Shown here one piece after another: positions 13,773-23,452 of a stretch of DNA of 64,000 nucleotides. A program made the position numbers and the translations under genes. Numbering within the stretch: position 1 is the stretch's first letter; each line of letters starts with the position of its first letter. A model generated the notes under the pieces. It searched no databases. It was not told the DNA's origin and saw only the letters and a list, made by a program, of their open reading frames with translations. The stretch is from Archilochus colubris (Eukaryota; Chordata; Aves; Apodiformes; Trochilidae), in contig CM041107.1 of the NCBI GenBank assembly GCA_023079485.1, forward strand, positions 5,848,657 to 5,912,656, read 5' to 3'.

Positions 13773-13857
13773 CCTGAGCCCTAAACAACAATTTCATTCC
13801 TGAAAGACAAGTGAGGGGAAGGGATCCTCTAAATCCCTGTGTGGGGGCTGATCACAC
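13615..13857 (+). repeat. 243-bp inverted duplication, arm A
   Basis: It matches the reverse complement of 49304-49546 with three substitutions and no gap. It covers a CR1 3' end plus single-copy flank. Confidence 0.93.
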
Positions 13858-15207
13858 CTTTGGCCTTTGAGCTTGAAAATAGGGTGCAGGAAAGGAAGTG
13901 GGAGTGGGTGCTGGGGATGAACCAGGCAAACACCAGCCTCACTCTGTCTGGCAGCTAAGTGGGAATAATCTTTGCTTTTAGGCACACAAACAAGGCAGGA
14001 GGCAGCTCTGGGACCTCCTTCAGCTGCTCTTAGAGGTGGTTCCTCTCCATCCCATCAGCTGCTCTTGTGTCAGATGTCCCAAGGGATAAATGAGCACAGG
14101 TTCTGATGAAGGCAGATGAAACCCTGAGTCAGTTCTGAGACCCAGTGGTGCTCAAATCTATCAATTAACTAAAGACATTGGAGCTTGCTAATGCCAGACT
14201 AATTAAACCATGCTTCAGGCACTTCCTATTAGTTATTCTTGTGGTTGTTAAGGTGTGGAGGAGATGGATATAAATAGACAGGAGCTCTCTGCTAAAGCAG
14301 GGGAAAAAAAACCCAAAAAAACCCACAACAAAAAAACAACTGTTGCAAAACTGGGCTTTGGTGGGGTGTTTGGAAATGAATTCAGAGGGGTATTGTTACT
14401 TAGCAAAAGCAACATCCCACATCCCTGAGCCATTCAGCATCCTGGAAGAGCTGGTCTTTAATCAAGCATCTGAAACAGCAAATAGAAGGCTCATCCAGAG
14501 AAGATGGCCCTAAAGTTAAAAAAAGGAACTTAGCATGAAGCCTGAAACTGGAGAGAACCCACCCAGGAGTCTCCTCCTGCCCTGAGCCTCCATTCACCCA
14601 AAACCACAAGGGATCAACTCCCACTAAATTATCCTCTTCCCTGCCAGCCAGAAACACATCACCTCCCACTAAATCACCCTCCTCTCCTCACATCCAATCT
14701 AAATCTGCTTTTGTCTGATTAAAACCATTTCCTTTCCCATCCTGGACATCTCTTCTCTAGCCTCAGCTCCCCAGGATGGACACAGTCAGGCCCGAGCACA
14801 GCCCAGGGACTCTGAGATGAACAAACCATGGGATGAGGAAGGAGAAACATTCCGGATTTTTTTTTCCTTGCCAAAATCTCTTTGTAGAGAATCTGTTCTG
14901 GCAGCCTCCTGGATGCTTACCACAGGAGGTAGTCTTTGCTTTTGGGGGTAGTGATAAAGAAAAAGTGTCTGTTATCAGCTGATCCCAGCTGGAGAAATCC
15001 TATCTTGGGCACATCAAGGTAGATTTCATCATTAAAGATGTTTGTTTGTACTGATCCATGGAGAAAAAGAAAGGGAAGGGAAGATTCAAATAGTGACATT
15101 GTGAAAATAAGTGGTTAAATAAAAAATAATAACATTTATTATTAAAATAATGAAATTTTATTATTTAAATAATAAAGAAATAGTTAAATAGTGAAAATCA
15201 ATGGTGT
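13858..15207. other. Intergenic sequence with an AT-rich patch and possible CR1 debris
   Basis: At 14640-14790, AAACCATTTCCTTTCCC suggests an old minus-strand CR1 5' fragment, at low confidence. AT-rich AATAAT sequence lies at 15118-15195. An unassigned exon-like ORF (14921-15050) is listed separately. Confidence 0.5.
14921..15050 (-). other. Exon-like ORF of unknown identity
   Basis: On the minus strand a strong polypyrimidine tract and CAG acceptor precede a 130-nt open segment, closed by the donor CTGTG|GTAAGC. The reading frame across the acceptor gives (V)QTNIFNDEIYLDVPKIGF through SKDYLLW. I do not recognise the protein, and no partner exon was found. It may be a chance frame, a lncRNA exon or part of an old repeat. 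Confidence 0.2.
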
Positions 15208-15379
15208 CTTGCATTGCCCAGGGAAGTAGTGGATTCTCCGTGTCTGGAGATCTTTCCAAAGAGCCTGGATGTGGCACTGAGTGCCATGGGCTGGGAACTG
15301 CAGCAGGAGTGGATCAAGGGTTGGACTTGATGAGCTCTGAGGTCCCTTCCAACCCAGCCCATTCTAGGATTCTATGACC
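15208..15379 (+). mobile_element. CR1 LINE 3' fragment
   Basis: ATTGCCCAGGGAAGTAGTGG, GGTTGGACTTGATGAGCTC and CCATTCTAGGATTCTATGA. Same subfamily as the CR1 at 61727-62067. Confidence 0.9.
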
Positions 15380-15659
15380 ACCCCCAGCCACTTGTAGAGC
15401 TTTCTGGCAGATTTGAGTTGTTGAAATCATTTTGGGGCTATTACAAAAGGAAGTGCCCTGGGGTACAGTAATATGGAGCCAGACTGAAACCTGAGCCCCA
15501 GACTGGGCACAAAGCCTCATGTGTCTGAGCAGGAATTAACTCCTCACCATCCACAGCCAGGAAGGAACTTTCATGGAGCAGCAGGAGGAATAATTTCCAT
15601 CCCCAGCTGACACTGTTTGACACTATTGGATAAAAGAAATGGGAGAGAAATCATTGCCT

Positions 15660-16032
15660 GTGCCTCAGTTTCCTTTGTATGTGGATAAGAAGGAGCAGAG
15701 GAGGCTGAGGTTGGATCCGGGGGGGTCGGGCTCTGCTCCCAAGGAACAAGGGATGGGACAAGAGGAACTTTGGGCACAACTCAAGTTGTGCCAGGGGAGG
15801 TTTAGGTTGGAGCTGGGGAAGAATTTCTCCCTGGAAAGGGTTGTCAGGGCCTGGCCCAGGCTGCCCAGGGCAGGGCTGGAGTCCCCATCATCCCTGGAGG
15901 GGTTTCAGAGAAACCCCTGGAGATGTGGGGATGAGGGACATGGGGTGGGGGTGGCCTGGGCAGTGCTGGGGGAAGGGTTGGACTCAAGGATCTTAAAGGT
16001 CTTTTCCAACCAAAGTGCCTCTGTGATTCTGC
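15660..16032 (+). mobile_element. CR1 LINE 3' fragment
   Basis: It carries CTCTGCTCCCAAGGAACAAG, the GTGCCAGGGGAGGTTTAGGT segment and a CTCTGTGATTCTG tail. Same subfamily as 44225-44615. Confidence 0.9.
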
Positions 16033-16559
16033 ACCATGAGGGAGCTAAAGAAACAATTCAGCCAAAAAGCCTGAAACTCAGAAACTCCCCTGGTCTGAGG
16101 AGATGGATTATGATTTTAGGATCTTGCCAGGAAAAAAAAAAAAAACCTGTCCTCCTCCAGTCCATCCTCTCCCTCACCCACAGCAGCTCCTTCAGGGACC
16201 CCAGAGCCTTGCAGGGACCTGGAGAGCATCCCTGGGTGCCAGCACCCTGGTGATGGCCTCTCCAGTGACCCAGGGATGGAGACTTGGCTCAGCCTTGGCT
16301 GAAAAGAGCCAAGTGACCTGAAATCACTCTTAACCCAGCCCAAATGGAAGTACAATGCCAATAAAAGTGTTAATTCCCAGCATTCAAAAAGAGGTAACAG
16401 AGCCAGGGATGTCTGTAGAAGACATGGGTGAGGGAATAAATAAAAAAAAAAAAACAAAAACCCACCACATTTCACAAAGCCTCAGTCAGGTCAGGCCTGA
16501 GTGAGTGCCCTGTGCAATCCCTCCTCTGCTCCAGACTTCTGCTGCTGGCAGGGAGATGG

Positions 16560-16700
16560 TGGGGACAATGTCTGTCCCCAGGGGACAACCTTGGGGGCAA
16601 CCTGGGGCTCAGCACCCTCACCCCAAAGAATTTCCTTCTAAGATCTCATTTAAATTTCCCCTCTTCAAGGTTGAAACCACTTGTCCTCTCACTACATGCA
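16560..16700 (-). mobile_element. CR1 LINE internal fragment
   Basis: CAACCTGGGGCTCAGCACCC and CACCCCAAAGAATTTCCTTC on the plus strand are CR1 3' UTR in reverse. The true 3' end is missing. Confidence 0.75.
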
Positions 16701-17799
16701 AAAAGCCCTCCCCCAGCTTTAGGTTCTGGTTCTGGTGGTGCCTTCTACCTCTGACCCAACCCTTTCCCCAGAATTCCCATTGGGGAAGCTGGGGAGGCTT
16801 CCTACAGCTGGATGAGCCACCAGGAATCACCCTGGGTTGTGGGAGAAGTGGAGCTGCTCTTCTTCTCCTCTGGAAGCCATTGCCAGGGATGAAATTTGGG
16901 CTGAGTTTTAGCAGAACCAGCTGTTCCAGTTCTCCATTCCCCAAGACTTAGTGCTGATGAGAGAGGATTACAGGAAAAAAAAAAAATAATAATGAGAAAG
17001 GCAGAATCAGATTGGAATGTTTGGATTTTATCTAAATGGGACACTTTAATTGATATAGCCTTTATTATTATTGCTATTATTGTTCTGCTACAGGCTGTAG
17101 CACAGGGTCCCTATTATTTTTAATTGGCTTTGTTCCTCATTAGATTGAACACAGATTGTCAGCCCTCAGAAGTTCTCCCTGAATGCAAAACCCAGGCACC
17201 AACCCTCCAGGCTCCAGCCTGCTGAGTTTTCCCAACCTTTTCTAAAGGGGGCAAATCTCTCCCCAGGGATTTCTCTGTCCTCCAAGCTCCAGGACACAGA
17301 GTGAAGTGTCCTACCCACCCATCACAAAGGATGGGACCAACCTCAGGAAAAACAACTCCTGGTTTGGAGAGGGGAGGAAAAACAGGGGCTGGGAGGAGGT
17401 GAGGGATTCGTGCGAGTCCCCGAGGAGTATTTATCGACCCAGCTGCCAATTTTCTTGGAGCAGGTAAATAATGGGAAATGTTTGACTGCTGTCGTAGCTG
17501 CCTATTAATATCTGCTGATGCTCAGGAAATGTTGACCCCGGGAGCAGGAATAAGCTGCTCTTTGCCTCCAGGCCTGTACAATAGACCAGAAATACTCCCA
17601 GGCGGCATCCTGGAGCCACCAGCGTCCGCCGTGCCCAGATGTCCAGATATCCCTCCTACCAGGCACTCCTGCACTGCAGGCCAGGACAAGGACTTTTATC
17701 CAGCCCCTCTCTTCTGGGATTTTTTTATTTTTTATTAATTTTTATTTTATTTTATTTTTATAGAGGATTTCCTGCCCTTGGAAAACAAGGGAAAGAGGC
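16701..17799. other. Intergenic sequence with a possible conserved noncoding patch
   Basis: At 17405-17640 the composition changes to balanced, CpG-containing unique sequence with TATTTATCG, CTATTAATATC and CTGCTGATG words. It is unlike nearby repeats and may be a regulatory element. There is no direct evidence. Confidence 0.35.
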
Positions 17800-18168
17800 C
17801 AGGAGGTACAACAAGAAGGGGTGATTCTCCCCCTCTACTCTGCTCTTGTGAGATCCCACCTGGAGTTCTGTGTCCAGTTCTGGAGTCCCCAGCATCAGAA
17901 GGACACAGAGCTCCTGGGACATGTCCAGAGGAGAGCCACTAAAATGTCTCTCCAGGCTGGAGAATCCAGGCTGAGGGACTGGGGTTGTTCAGCCTGGAGA
18001 AGAGGAGACTCTGGGGTGAGCTCAGAGCAACCTCCAATATCTGAAGGGGCTACAAGAAAGCTGGGGGAGGGCTTGAGACATGGGGAGGTAGGGAGAGGAG
18101 AGGGGAAATGGGTTAAAACAGTCAGGGAAAAGATTAGTTAGGCATTGGAAAAGAATTCCTTGGTGTGA
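17800..18168 (+). mobile_element. CR1 LINE fragment with reverse-transcriptase C-terminal remnant
   Basis: The plus frame at about 17827-17950 reads [20 protein letters not shown] then HVQRRATKM. This is the characteristic C-terminal motif of the CR1/LINE ORF2 protein. The CR1 3' UTR follows but stops abruptly at GTGAGGGTGC (18174), where a duplicated block begins. Confidence 0.9.
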
Positions 18169-18690
18169 GGGTGCAGCTCCCCAGCTCCCACCCTGCCCCT
18201 TTGCCTCCCCACACCCCAAAAAGCCCAGAGGAGGATGAGGACACAAACCAGGTTCTGCACAACCAGCACCTCTGCAGCCCCCCAAGCCCCTTCTGCAGAG
18301 AGGGGACAGAGCAGCAGAGGAAAGCAGGAGCAGCTGAGAGGTCCCAGGGAAGTTCTTCCCCACCCCTCTGCAAGTGCTTAAAGAGACCCAGAGAGCCCTG
18401 GGGGTTGCTCAGCTCCAGCTCCCTGGCAGAGGATGGGGAACGTGGTGCTACGAGTTTGTTTGGGCTCTGAAGAGGCTGAGATTGGGTGAACCCAACCCAG
18501 AGAAGCTGAACCCAGAATCCCCCTTTCAGTGTTCAGGTTGGACATAAGAAATTCTTTGGGGTGAGGATGCTGAGCCCCAGGTTCCCCCAGAAGCTGTGGC
18601 TGCCCCATCCCTGGCAGTGTCCATGGTTGGATGGGGCTTGGAGCACCCTGGGCTGGGGGAGGTGTCCCTGAGCATGGCAGGGGGGGCACT
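18169..18690 (+). repeat. Direct duplicated block, copy A (empty site for a CR1)
   Basis: It matches 61693-61726 joined to 62072-62560 at about 99%. It lacks the 341-bp CR1 present in the other copy, so the junction near 18199-18203 (CTTT|GCC) is the pre-insertion site. The first ~360 bp are not CR1 and are not recognised. Confidence 0.9.
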
Positions 18691-18735
18691 GGGGGGGCTT
18701 TAAGGTTTATTCCAACCCAAACCAATCTGAGATTC
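18525..18735 (+). mobile_element. CR1 LINE 3' fragment inside the duplicated block
   Basis: TTCAGGTTGGACATAAGAAA to CCAAACCAATCTGAGATTC; the 3' tail is degenerate. Confidence 0.88.
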
Positions 18736-19462
18736 TCCTATTCCTCTGTGAAAAGCTGGTGGTAGTGGAGGGAACACAGGAAGGACACTTGGGTGTGGGG
18801 TTTGTTGAGGTGCAGAGATAAGCTGGCTGGGAGGGCCTCAGAAAAATGGGGAAAAAATGGGAATGAGGATGTGGGGGGGTTGTTTATTTACTGCAGCAAG
18901 ATTTACTGCTGGCTCTCTGGTAAGCACTGTTTACTGGGAGTGTGCAGGAAAGCTCAGGAAGGTTCTGTAACCCTCTGTGGGTCTCCCAGGAGGTGGTTCC
19001 AGCACTGCTGACAACACCAGGGCTGGGGCTGGGGGTGAAGCCATGCAAGGTGTTAGAGCCTGACCTCCTTCTTCAATCCCTGAAGGCTTGGGGGGGTTTC
19101 TGGTCCTGGCAGACCCCTGGCAGAGGGATGGAGCTCTTCCTGCCCTGCTTCCTCCCCAACACTGGCAGTCCCCCTGCCACTGAACCCCATAAAGTCCTCC
19201 AGAACTTGGATACCCTGGGGAGCCTGCTCTGGATCTGGGAGCTGCCAGGATGTTCAACCTCTGCTTCCAATGTCCCTGGAACCTGGGACACCAGTATGGG
19301 GGTGGCTTTGGATAGTGGGTGGCCAGGGGATACTTGGGCAACTGGGGGTTATGCTGGCAAATCCTGAGGAGATACAGTGGGAACATCCCCAGAAGAGCTG
19401 CTGGGGAGGGGAATATAGAAGAAATGGGGCTGGAGCTACAATCAGAGGCTGTTTCCAACCTG
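18736..19462. other. Intergenic sequence, no recognised feature
   Basis: Unassigned DNA; open frames here lack supporting motifs. Confidence 0.5.
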
Positions 19463-19468
19463 AATACC

Positions 19469-19785
19469 TGTAGCAGGAGGAGCCATTCTTGCTCCTGAAG
19501 CTCGACGAGCTGCTGGTCTCTTCCAGGACTCCAGCCACCACACAGCGCTGCCAGGGTAGAAGTGTAGCAGGAAGAGCCTTTCTTGCTCCAGAGGCTCAAC
19601 GAGCTGCTGGCCTCTCCATGCCTCACACCAGAGTGAGCTGAGCTCCTTCTGTGGGTGTGTGTCCCACCTTTATTGGCCCCCTGATCTTGCTCATGCCCAA
19701 TAGGGGCCTGTCCTAATCAGGCACAGGTGGACTCTCACCCACTCTTTGGCAACTCGAGGCACCTGGTTGACAATGTCTCTCTACA
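19469..19785. mobile_element. Solo LTR of an endogenous retrovirus-like element
   Basis: A 317-bp segment starts TGTAGCAGG and ends TCTCTACA (TG...CA). It is flanked on both sides by the identical 6-bp target-site duplication AATACC (19463-19468 and 19786-19791). The minus strand carries GCCAATAAAGG (hexamer at 19669-19674). About 55 bp at the low-coordinate terminus are repeated 94 bp inward (19563). The 6-bp duplication suggests an ERVK/alpharetrovirus-like integrase. No internal coding region remains. Confidence 0.8.
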
Positions 19786-19791
19786 AATACC

Positions 19792-20299
19792 AACACCTCC
19801 CTGCAAGCTGTTATTCACCATGCTGGTGACAGCAGCTTGGCCAAGCCTGGGGGGACCCTGACCCCCAGCACAGGGGAAGCATTGTTACTGGGACCAGTTT
19901 GGGAACCTGACTGGGTGAGCCTGGACACCTGAGATGCTTCTGTGCGCAGTGAGAGCTCCTGGAGTGAGGCTGGGGGTACGGAGGGGCTGGGGGTGATGGG
20001 GAAAAAAGGGTGAAAAAGGAGGTTTGGGGGCTCTACCTGCACCCATCACCCAGGAAGGTGCTGCTGGCCCCCAGAGGCAGGACAGGGGTTGGTGGCCTTG
20101 GTAAAAACTCAGCTCTTGAATGATTTTCTAGTTGATGGAGCCTGAGAACCTTCAAGCAGCGATTTAGAAGTGAGGCAGGGTCCAGGTTGGTCAGCAAACC
20201 CAGCAACACCTCAAAAATTGTGCCCCCCCACCCAAAAAAAAAAAAAGTGATGCCCTGAACCTGGTGGCAGCAGTGCAGCATCACTTTGTGCTTCTCTGG
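19792..20299. other. Intergenic sequence, no recognised feature
   Basis: Unassigned DNA with an A12 run near 20234. No exon is supported. Confidence 0.5.
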
Positions 20300-20403
20300 T
20301 GCTGAGGGCCATGGGTGTGTGGTGGCTTTGACAGTGCTGGATTAATGGTTGGACCCAGTGAGCTCAAAGGGCTTTTTCCAGCCACAATAATTCTGTGATT
20401 TGA
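20300..20403 (+). mobile_element. Short CR1 3' tail
   Basis: AATGGTTGGACCCAGTGAGC, TTTTTCCAGCCACAATAATT and CTGTGATTTGA. Confidence 0.75.
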
Positions 20404-21039
20404 GGGTCCCTGGGGCTGGCTGGGGATTTGCTGGCACACGACATGGAGCATGGGCAGCCAGGGGGCTGGGGTGATGCTGCTGGGAACCTCTGGGCCCACA
20501 GCATCCCTGGGCATGACTGACCCTCAGGAAACCAGGAAAATTTATTGGGAGCCATCCAGGAAGGTCTGAGCTCTGCAGTGAGCTTAAACACACCCAAGCA
20601 CCTCCTCGTGGAACCCGACAGCATCCTCACCACATTCACTTCCAGGAATCACTTTGGGAAGGAGAACTGGGAGAGCAGGACCCCCAGCCAGGACCAGGCT
20701 ACTGCCACTTCCAGCACCTTGGACATCTTTTTCCATCTCTCTGGTGACATCTGTGGGGTCACAGTGGCTCCAGCAAAGTGCTGGGTGGTTTTCCTTGCTT
20801 GGATACATCTGCATCCCCTGCATCTCCTCCATGCTCCAACCCAGTCTGTGCTCTGCTGGGTGGTCCAGGCAGCTCCTCAGCATCTCTGCAGCGTTGCCAT
20901 GGAAACCATAAATCACCCATCATCCCTCTCCTGGCCTTATCCAGCCCCAGGAAAAACTCAGATCTTCTCCTCTTCACCCTCATCACCAGCACAGCAGAAA
21001 GCCAGGGGCCCACAGCAAGAAAGGAGGTGAAGCCCTGGG
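20404..21039. other. Intergenic sequence just downstream of the SDC3 3' end
   Basis: Unassigned DNA between the last CR1 tail and the inferred SDC3 cleavage site. No feature is recognised. Confidence 0.5.
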
Positions 21040-21058
21040 CAGACAATGTTTAAATGAC

Positions 21059-21070
21059 TTTATTTTTATT
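21059..21070 (-). terminator. SDC3: Tandem AATAAA poly(A) signals, likely SDC3 distal 3' end
   Basis: Two back-to-back AATAAA hexamers on the minus strand follow an A/T-rich, repeat-free segment. They fit the distal polyadenylation site of SDC3. No cleavage data are available here. Confidence 0.55.
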
Positions 21071-21999
21071 TTTTTTTCCTCCTTTTATAAATGGGCACAG
21101 CACAGAAATAATTAAAAAAAATAGACAGTACCATTACAGTGCTAGATCCATTGGCAAAGATTATTTTTATAGTCTTTTTTTGTAATTCTTTTTAAAGTTT
21201 TGGCCATTGAGTAAGAACAAAAACAATTAACAAACATTTTCTTTTCTTTTTTTCTTTTGTTTTGTATTTTTTTAACAGACACTATGAAGCAATTTCAGTA
21301 CTAAACTCTAGAAGAGTTATGTACATACAAAAAAAACTTCTGTTTAAGATATGTTTCCTATTAAAAATATTTACATGCATTTTCCCCCCTCCCACATTCA
21401 GGTGGAACACTTGTAGTTCCTTCTGTTGGTAAAGATTTTTTTTATTCTCCTATTGGGAATTTAAACCAGTTCCAAAGAAAAAGCAAAGTGGGGCTCACTT
21501 GGTTGGGTTTTTCTTTTCCTTTGAATCATTTCAACCTTTTGGAAAGGGCTGTTCTTTTGGGGACATTTATCAATGGATTTTTTATTTTTTTTTTACTTTT
21601 TTTTTTCTACTTTTTAATTCTTTTTTTTTTTAAACTTTACTTTACACAAGAATGTTTCATGTTTATTTACAGAAGAACCAATGGGTGGTGGTTTGGAGAG
21701 GTGGTGGTGAGTGTTAGTGAGAGAGAAGCAGGTAAAAAGTCCTTTTATCAAACTGCAATGAGTCAGCTCTTTCCCTAAGCCAGCAGTTCTCTTGGGTTTT
21801 GATTGTCAGCTGAATTGTCATGACTGAGACCAGGAGGGACCCAACCCAGGGCTGGTTGATGCACATCAAGTCACCGGGGCCCTTGAGGTCTTTGGAGATG
21901 CAGTGGATGAGCTGCCTGGAGTGTGGGGTGAAAAAAAAAACCCAAAAAAAAACCAACCCAAGCCACCTGGGCATCACGTGGGCATCACCTGGGGTGACT

Positions 22000-22009
22000 T
22001 TTATTTATT
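22000..22009 (-). terminator. Candidate internal tandem poly(A) signals in the SDC3 3' UTR
   Basis: The minus strand reads AATAAATAAA here, two overlapping hexamers about 4.8 kb past the stop. An intermediate polyadenylation site is possible. Confidence 0.3.
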
Positions 22010-22325
22010 TTTCCCAAAAAAAATTAAATTAAAAGTTTGTACACTCCAGACTGAGATTTCTCTGCTTTGGGGATACCCACAGAGCTGCAGGCACAGGGCA
22101 GGTGATGGAGCTTCAGCTGGGACCCAGCACCTTGGGCTCCACCAAGGGCTCTGTGGCCCCAGGATGGGGGCAAAGAGGGGGAGGGAAGGATGGGGAGGGC
22201 AACGTGGGGCTGAATCCTGCAGCCCCTGGCCCAGGAAGGGGTCTGGGGGCTGCTGAATCCAGCCCATGCTGACCAAACCCCCTCCTCATCCTCCTCAGAG
22301 GCAGAGTTTCCAGGGAAGCCAGGCG

Positions 22326-22384
22326 TATATACATATATACATATATATTAATTACATACACATATATATATACACACACACACC
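22326..22384. repeat. TA/CA dinucleotide microsatellite
   Basis: Alternating TATATACA and CACACA runs within the inferred SDC3 3' UTR; likely length-variable. Confidence 0.9.
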
Positions 22385-23380
22385 TCACCCCCACCCCTGG
22401 CTGCCCCAGGGGTGCTTCTAAGGACCCTCTCAGTGGTGAAACCTCAGTGGCACTTCAGGAGCTGCCAAAACCCAGCCCAGAACCATTTATAATCATAAAA
22501 AGGGGGTTCAGGAGGGGTGGGGGGAGGAAAGAAAATTATGACCAAAAAAATAATAATAATAACAATAAATCCATTCCTGTTGCTAGCTAATGGGTTTATT
22601 CCTGTTACAGCCTGCTGGGGTGAAGGAGGGTGACAGGGTTGGAGAGCTCTGAATGATGAGTCTGGGCAGCAGCAGGAGCCAAGGGTTGTGTGGAGCAGAG
22701 CAGCTCCTGGCCAGGGAGCTTCTGGATTCGTTTCCAGGAACTGGGAAATGAAGAAATAAAGCAGCCCAGCACCCAGCCCAGCACCACCACCTTCCCTGCA
22801 GCAGGAGGTTTCCCCCTCCAGTGCAAAAGGTCTTGCTGCTTATTTTTGAAAGGTCCAAAATCAAGGAGATTTTTTGGGAAGAAAAGGGGCAGCTTGGTCC
22901 CAACCCTGTGAGACCTGGCTGAGGCCACCTCCATCCCTCCCCTTCCCCTCTTGTCACTTCCAGCCCTTCATCTGGGCTCTTGCAGATGTTTTTCCTGGTC
23001 CCTTTGTCCCCCTTCCTGCCTCCTCTGTATTTATGTGGCCCAGGAGTCACTGCTGAGTTGATTCCTTTCCTCTGAGGCATCGGCTGCTGCAAATCACAGG
23101 AAAAAAAGAGCTGGAAGAGCAGCCCAGCTGGGCAAGGAGCCCACCCACAAAAAAACCCCAAAAACCAAAAAACCAGCTCACACCTTGGGCCTCAGCTCTC
23201 CAAAAATGACACCAATAGCACAGCAAAGTCTTCCTTCAGCCCCAGGTATCCCACAGAGCAAAGAAAGAGAAGAGCTGATGGCAAAGCCTTCCTCTGGGCT
23301 GCCCACATCCTCAGGGTGCACAGCTGGACAGAAAACACATCTGGGCAGGCAGGAGCTGGGGCTGTGAGGCTGGGGAAGTG

Positions 23381-23452
23381 GCTGGAGGTTCAAAAGTTGG
23401 ACTGGCTGATCTTGAAGGTCTCTTCCAAGCCAAGAAATTCTGTGATTCTCTG
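23381..23452 (+). mobile_element. Short CR1 3' tail, antisense within the SDC3 3' UTR
   Basis: AAAGTTGGACTGGCTGATC, GGTCTCTTCCAAGCC and ATTCTGTGATTCTCTGA. Confidence 0.85.

Noticed and set aside
15655..15675. GCCTCAGTTTCC word resembling a MIR/CORE-SINE core (also near 59153 and 55440)
   Set aside because: Matches are only about 12-15 bp, with no flanking SINE similarity.
1..20000. Search for the first exon of LAPTM5, the expected downstream neighbour
   Set aside because: No segment resembling its N-terminal Cys-rich or membrane segments was found; it probably lies beyond the left edge.
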